From contig CANQBJ010000019.1 of assembly GCA_947589665.1 (NCBI GenBank), positions 1 through 38,713 of the forward strand: a stretch of DNA of 38,713 bases, written 5' to 3'. Positions 34,958-38,713 of this stretch are shown here, one piece after another. The position numbers and the translations under genes were made by a program. The stretch's first letter is position 1. Each line of letters opens with the position of its first letter. The notes below the pieces were generated by a model that saw only the letters and a list, made by a program, of their open reading frames with translations, was not told the origin of the DNA and did not search any database. This stretch comes from an uncultured Clostridia bacterium (lineage in GTDB: Bacteria; Bacillota; Clostridia; Lachnospirales; CAG-274).

Positions 34958-36241
34958 TCACTTGTTAAAAAGCTGTAAAAATATCATAAACTCGGTACCC
35001 CTTCCTTTCTGTGAGTGTACCTCCATATATCCTCCATGTACCTTTGCTATGCTTTCACAATAGGATAATCCCAGACCTGCGCCGCCCTTTTCTCTTGACC
35101 TGTCCTTATTGACTCTGTAAAAGGGCTTGAATATGGATAAAAGCTCCTTTTGATCCATACCGCAGCCGTTGTCCGCAACGGATATCCTATAGTACTCTTC
35201 TGTTTTATCAAAGATTATTGTAATTTTGTCGGCATCTGCGTTTACGGCATTGTCAACAAGATTAATAAGCAGATCCGTTATAAGTATTCTGTCGCAGACT
35301 ATTTTATCGATTTTATATTCTAAACCCACTTCCTTATATTTCTTTATTTCCTCTCCTATATCTCTTGTATTCACTTCCTCAAAGTCTATATCGGTATTTT
35401 CCGTAATTCCCATATTGAGTATCTTGTTGCTGAGGGCAGAAAGTCTTTTTGCCTCCGAATCAATGTAACAAAGTGCCTTGTGTCTGTCCTCATCATTTAC
35501 ATCACAGCTAAGAAGATATTCGCTGAAGCCCTGTATGCCCGCAAGAGGATTTCTGAGCTCATGAGCCATATTGCGCACAAGCATTTCCTTTTCCTCAGCA
35601 TTTTTATTTATCTGTTCTATACTTGCGCCTATCGTTTCCGCCATATTGTTGAACTCGTCGGCTATAGGCTGAAATTCGTCCCTGGTATTTATACTTATCC
35701 TGCTGCCATAATTGCCCTTTCTGAATTCCGAAAGGGCTTTTGTAATGGCATATAAGGGTCTTGTAAGATAGGATGTGATACCGTATACCAATACAAAAAG
35801 CACACCTGCAAATATAAAATTCACAATTACAAAAAGCCTTTTCCACTCCCTCTGCATATTGTAATAATCCGATATGTCCTTTTCATAGGATATCACAATA
35901 TCGTCATAGGGCATTGACAGAGCCTTTGTCATATATATATTATTCCCCGTGTATATGCCCTCTTCTATATCTATTTTTGTACTTCCCTCATTGTAAAGGG
36001 TCTTGTACATATTTATAATGCCCTTACAGAAGTCCATATCTCTTTTGCCGCTTTCCGTGTATGTTTCCCGTATAAATTTATCTATGCTCCTGTATATAGA
36101 CGAAAATTCATCGGCTGCGGCGCTTTCACGGGCTTCAAGTACCATAGACTGTCCTCTTGAAACAAATATGACTACGCTTATATCAAAGGCGATAATAAAA
36201 ACTATAAGCATTGAAATTATAAGTTTTGCTCTGAATGTCAT
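34958..36241 (-). CDS. Membrane sensor histidine kinase (HAMP type)
   Basis: The 427-residue kinase has one TM helix at about 6-28, an extracellular loop of about 100 residues and a second TM at about 135-158. A HAMP domain (about 160-212) follows, then HisKA with the phospho-His in NMAHELRNPLAGIQGF near 232 and HATPase motifs LINLVDNAVNADAD, ADNGCGM and KGGAGLGLSYC. It is cognate to the regulator immediately upstream, with ATGA overlap of four bases. The sensory loop has no family I recognise; it is rich in acidic and aromatic residues. Confidence 0.94.
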   Translation of the reverse strand: MTFRAKLIISMLIVFIIAFDISVVIFVSRGQSMVLEARESAAADEFSSIYRSIDKFIRETYTESGKRDMDFCKGIINMYKTLYNEGSTKIDIEEGIYTGNNIYMTKALSMPYDDIVISYEKDISDYYNMQREWKRLFVIVNFIFAGVLFVLVYGITSYLTRPLYAITKALSEFRKGNYGSRISINTRDEFQPIADEFNNMAETIGASIEQINKNAEEKEMLVRNMAHELRNPLAGIQGFSEYLLSCDVNDEDRHKALCYIDSEAKRLSALSNKILNMGITENTDIDFEEVNTRDIGEEIKKYKEVGLEYKIDKIVCDRILITDLLINLVDNAVNADADKITIIFDKTEEYYRISVADNGCGMDQKELLSIFKPFYRVNKDRSREKGGAGLGLSYCESIAKVHGGYMEVHSQKGRGTEFMIFLQLFNK

Positions 36242-36894
36242 TGCTTGTCCTCCAGTCTGTAGCCGTATTTGTATACCGTAACAATTTTATCTTCAAGGGA
36301 TAGTTTCTTTCTAAGCTTTTGAATATACACATCTACCGTTCTTGTATCTCCCTCGTAATCATAGCCCCATACAAGCTGCAAAAGCTTTTCTCTTGACAAG
36401 GCAATGTTTTTGTTTAGAGCAAGAGTTTCCAAAAGGTCGTATTCCGTTTTTGTAAGAATGATTTCATTATTGTTTGCGAAAACTCGTCTTTCTCTCGTGT
36501 GTATTTCAATATCACCTATTTTTATATCCTCATAACCATATTTGTTTCGCAGCACTGCGTTTATCCTTGCCATAAGCTCAAGGACCTCAAAGGGCTTGAC
36601 TATATAGTCCCAAGCCCCTGTATTGAAGCCCTTTATTTTGTCGGGAAGTGAGTCAAGGGCAGTTATAAATATGATAGGTATGTCCATATGCCTTACTCTC
36701 TGCGCCAGTTCAAAGCCGTCTATAACGGGCAGCATCACATCCAGAAGAAGAAGGTTATATTTATTTTCATATATCATATCCAAAGCGTCGCTGCCGTTAT
36801 ACGCCTTGTCATAGCTATAGCCCGCTACCTCCAAATTCATAGTTATAAGGTCATTTAATGACTTTTCATCCTCTACCACAAGTATTCTGTACAT
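36238..36894 (-). CDS. OmpR/PhoB-family response regulator
   Basis: The 218-residue regulator has a receiver domain with acidic residues EDE near 8 and phosphoacceptor D52 in LLLLDVMLPVIDGFE. The lysine is in DYIVKPFEV, and a C-terminal winged helix ends with TRTVDVYIQKLRKKL. It leads the operon with the kinase at 34958 and perhaps the exported protein at 33981. A TATAAT at 36918-36923 on the minus strand follows directly after the terminator of the upstream gene, with a weak -35. Confidence 0.95.
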   Translation of the reverse strand: MYRILVVEDEKSLNDLITMNLEVAGYSYDKAYNGSDALDMIYENKYNLLLLDVMLPVIDGFELAQRVRHMDIPIIFITALDSLPDKIKGFNTGAWDYIVKPFEVLELMARINAVLRNKYGYEDIKIGDIEIHTRERRVFANNNEIILTKTEYDLLETLALNKNIALSREKLLQLVWGYDYEGDTRTVDVYIQKLRKKLSLEDKIVTVYKYGYRLEDKQ

Positions 36895-36939
36895 ATACTC
36901 ACTTCCCTTAAATATTTATTATAGAATCTATACAAAAAA

Positions 36940-36976
36940 CAGAACCGATAAATTAATATCAGTTCTGTTATTTTAC
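36940..36976 (-). terminator. Terminator of the SLH protein gene
   Basis: ACAGAAC and GTTCTGT pair around a loop of about 16 bases. On the minus strand the hairpin is followed by TTTTTTG and stands about 15 bases after the stop of the SLH gene. Confidence 0.75.
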
Positions 36977-36986
36977 CATATGTTTA

Positions 36987-38414
36987 TTAAAAACCTGTAA
37001 ATATGTCCTCCAAAATTTCTTTTGGACTTTTACTGCTGTAGCCCTCTTCATCGCTGAGAGCAGTCCACCTGAACAGATCATAGTGTGTCAGGTATGCCTC
37101 GTTCCTTGAGCTGTCGGGGAATTTAGCATACCAGTCGGGATAATACTTTTTCATATACTCCGATGCAAGCTGTATTGCCTGTGAATTTTTGTTACCGTCC
37201 GCCGTATACGTTCCCGTAAGCTGCACTCCCGGAGGGCTTGAATGTAAGAGCAGCAAGCTGCCGTCGTCACATTCTCCCAGGCAGATATAGACGTGCTTGC
37301 AGTCGTCACAGTTGCTTGCCATAATATCTCCTGCTCTGTGTTCGGTTATATTGCTTTTATCTGTAATTGTACCCAAGCCCATATCCGCCAGCATATCGTC
37401 CATTTTATAGGAATTTGTAACATAACCCCTGCCGTCGTTCATAACATTGTATATTACCCAGCCTACAAAGCCTGAACAATCCAGACCGTCATGTATAAGC
37501 GAATTATCTATCTCATAATCATAATCGGCATAGTTGTAGCTGCTGTCCTGCTTTGATGTAAAGTCTATCCAGCTTTGAGACAAGCCAAGAGTAAGAGCCT
37601 CTTTTCCTGCGCCGTCGTCTGCCTCGTTCCAGCCGCCGCCGTATATGTACATTACCTTGCCTACAGGCTCAAAGGCTGTTTTTACCAGATTTTTAACAGT
37701 CCTTACGCCTCTTTCCCCCGTTATAACGGTGTTGAAGGGATTTTCATTCACTTTCCTTACCTCCCTGAGTTCGGGCTTAAGCGCCTTGCATATCAATATT
37801 GCGCTGTCCTCTCTTGTAAGGGTATTGTCGGGATCAAAATTACCGTTCTGATCGCCCTGTACTATGCCCCATGCAAAGAGATAGCTTATATCCTCAGCAT
37901 ATTCGGTCTGTGAAATAATATTCCAATCATTTATAATACTTGTATCTGTTTGATATGCCAAATTTTCACTGCTCAGTTTGGTAATGGAGCTACAGAGCAT
38001 ATGAGCAGCCTCGGCTCTTGTTATAGGCTCGTTCCATTCATCGCCTGTATACTGCTTTGAAAGTCCTAATTTTAAAGAATTTACAAGCATATCATTGGCT
38101 GAACCGTTCCATACCTTGTCAAAGCCGTTTTCCGCAACTATTTTGTTATATTCCTCTTCATCCGTTGTTTCCGCCGTATTTCTGTAAAAGGAATTATAGC
38201 ACATACTCAGAAACTCAGCCCTTGTGACCGTACCACGGGGTTTAAATGTATTGTCTGTATAGCCCTTTATACCGCCTTCATTTACAAGCAATTCAACATA
38301 TTGTCTTGAATAGCTCTGTATTTCGTTATCATCCCTGAAGGATGTCTTTGCAAAAACGGAAGTGCAAAAAACACCTATCATAACGGGAAAAATTATTTTC
38401 TTACTCAAACTCAT
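36987..38414 (-). CDS. S-layer homology protein with NlpC/P60-like cysteine peptidase domain
   Basis: The 475-residue exported protein has a signal peptide (1-22, MSLSKKIIFPVMIGVFCTSVFA) and three SLH repeats. The repeat cores are GGIKGYTDNTFKPRGTVTRAEFL (about 44-66), YTGDEWNEPITRAEAAHML and WGIVQGDQNGNFDPDNTLTREDSAILIC (about 180-210). They should anchor it to cell-wall polymer. The C-terminal domain (about 225-475) shows NlpC/P60-type residues: catalytic Cys in GLDCSGFVGWVIYN, His in CKHVYICLGE and a LLLHSSPPGVQ strand. A role in peptidoglycan remodelling is likely. AGGAGG before 38414 sets the start. A terminator-like hairpin abuts this site. Confidence 0.88.
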   Translation of the reverse strand: MSLSKKIIFPVMIGVFCTSVFAKTSFRDDNEIQSYSRQYVELLVNEGGIKGYTDNTFKPRGTVTRAEFLSMCYNSFYRNTAETTDEEEYNKIVAENGFDKVWNGSANDMLVNSLKLGLSKQYTGDEWNEPITRAEAAHMLCSSITKLSSENLAYQTDTSIINDWNIISQTEYAEDISYLFAWGIVQGDQNGNFDPDNTLTREDSAILICKALKPELREVRKVNENPFNTVITGERGVRTVKNLVKTAFEPVGKVMYIYGGGWNEADDGAGKEALTLGLSQSWIDFTSKQDSSYNYADYDYEIDNSLIHDGLDCSGFVGWVIYNVMNDGRGYVTNSYKMDDMLADMGLGTITDKSNITEHRAGDIMASNCDDCKHVYICLGECDDGSLLLLHSSPPGVQLTGTYTADGNKNSQAIQLASEYMKKYYPDWYAKFPDSSRNEAYLTHYDLFRWTALSDEEGYSSKSPKEILEDIFTGF

Positions 38415-38426
38415 ATTATTCCTCCT

Positions 38427-38477
38427 AAAAAACTGCCGCACTAGGCATTAAAGATAAATACGCTGTTGCGGCAGTTT
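38427..38477. promoter_or_regulatory. Terminator-like hairpin directly before the SLH gene ribosome binding site
   Basis: AAACTGCCGCA (38430-38440) pairs perfectly over 11 bases with TGCGGCAGTTT (38467-38477) around a 26-base loop. On the minus strand it is followed by TTTTTT and immediately by AGGAGG, so it may be an attenuator or the terminator of an upstream gene. On the plus strand it is followed by CTTTTTTG and then element R4. Confidence 0.6.
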
Positions 38478-38488
38478 CTTTTTTGTTT

Positions 38489-38561
38489 TTGGTAAATTTT
38501 TGTTTTGTTAGCAAGACGACCCTTCCACCAACCTCCGGTTGGTCCCCCTCCCCTTGCGAAC
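38489..38561 (+). mobile_element. MITE-like element, copy R4, interrupted
   Basis: The left end TTGGTAAATTTTTGTTTTG, the CGACCCTTCCACC box and the ACCAACCTCCGGTTGGT palindrome match the family. Homology stops at CTCCCCTTGCGAA, inside the inner palindrome, where IS-like sequence begins. The rest of the element should lie beyond the IS, outside the window. Confidence 0.65.
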
Positions 38562-38713
38562 AATGTCATCAACTTAAGAAATGCACAAAAACAGGCACCA
38601 AACTTTGTTTATTCTGCGAATTGACAAATGAAAATCGCCTACATAATCGAATTGAAGACTATTTTAGGGAGGTCAATTCGATATGTTAGAAAAATTTTCA
38701 GAGTTTGCAAAAT
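38560..38713 (+). mobile_element. Left end of a probable insertion sequence
   Basis: From about 38560 the sequence breaks homology with the MITE-like element and runs into a new ORF with its own ribosome site. The first bases, AATGTCATCAACTTAAG, are compatible with an IS left end, but the element leaves the window before a transposase can be recognised. A nine-base inverted repeat (38647-38655 and 38673-38681) brackets the ribosome site. Confidence 0.45.
38683..38713 (+). CDS. Start of a probable transposase gene (partial)
   Basis: ATG at 38683 follows AGGGAGG (38666-38672) and opens a frame MLEKFSEFAK that continues past the window edge. Ten codons are too few to assign a family. The context, an element that interrupts another repeat, suggests a transposase. 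Confidence 0.4.
   Translation, partial: MLEKFSEFAK

Noticed and set aside
38483..38689. 68-residue plus-strand frame across R4 and the IS-like sequence
   Set aside because: It begins in the terminal repeat of R4, has no ribosome site and crosses the element junction; it is a chance frame.

Overview
This is a chromosomal stretch from a low-GC, anaerobic, probably spore-forming member of the Clostridia (Firmicutes). The evidence is a complete Spo0A, a bacterial 2[4Fe-4S] ferredoxin, a phosphofructokinase with PPi-type residues, strong GGAGG ribosome binding sites, sigma-A style promoters, short-form HisG with HisZ, and surface proteins with SLH and copper-amine-oxidase-like stalk domains. I cannot name genus or species. 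No tRNA, rRNA, CRISPR array or prophage is visible.

Layout. Positions 189-7544 (minus) hold a tight histidine operon, hisZ-G-D-B-H-A-(yitT)-F-I-E, with a clear promoter upstream of hisZ and a terminator after hisE. A YitT-family membrane protein gene sits between hisA and hisF, and hisC and histidinol phosphatase are absent. Positions 7698-10986 (minus) are tig-clpP-clpX. Positions 11062-13476 hold small genes: a DUF503 protein, two unrecognised proteins, a DJ-1/PfpI protein and a CYTH protein. Then come spo0A (13594), a secreted stalk-domain protein (14497), the TldD/PmbA pair (16281-19003, minus), a ferredoxin (19129), and the gdpP-like/rplI/dnaB operon (19341-22896, minus). pheA (minus) diverges from a MetH reactivation protein and metH (plus). 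Next are a YihY/BrkB membrane protein, pfp, a Cache-type hybrid histidine kinase, and DAHP synthase. The last part holds a cell-wall amidase, a two-component system with a secreted protein, and an SLH plus NlpC/P60-like surface protein. The window ends in what looks like the first bases of an insertion sequence.

The accessory feature that stands out is a family of about 280-bp non-coding elements. Two copies are full length with clear ends (32752-33022 and 33688-33970), one is diverged (15953-16233), one is cut by the IS-like sequence (38489-38561), and one is a remnant end (113-152). They share 18-bp terminal inverted repeats close to TTGGTAAATTTTTGTTTA, conserved GC-rich subterminal palindromes and a variable core. 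All five lie with the same end just 3' of a hairpin plus T-run, usually an intrinsic terminator. This looks like a MITE-type family that targets terminators with a fixed orientation.

Most genes are core metabolism and housekeeping. Smaller oddities are a cytoplasmic-looking GdpP without its usual membrane helices and preceded by a five-codon leader ORF; a terminator-like hairpin abutting the ribosome binding site of the SLH protein; a PheA ACT domain with ASRP in place of ESRP; and a small unrecognised protein made of two copies of a 35-residue helix-turn-helix-like module spaced exactly 60 residues apart.
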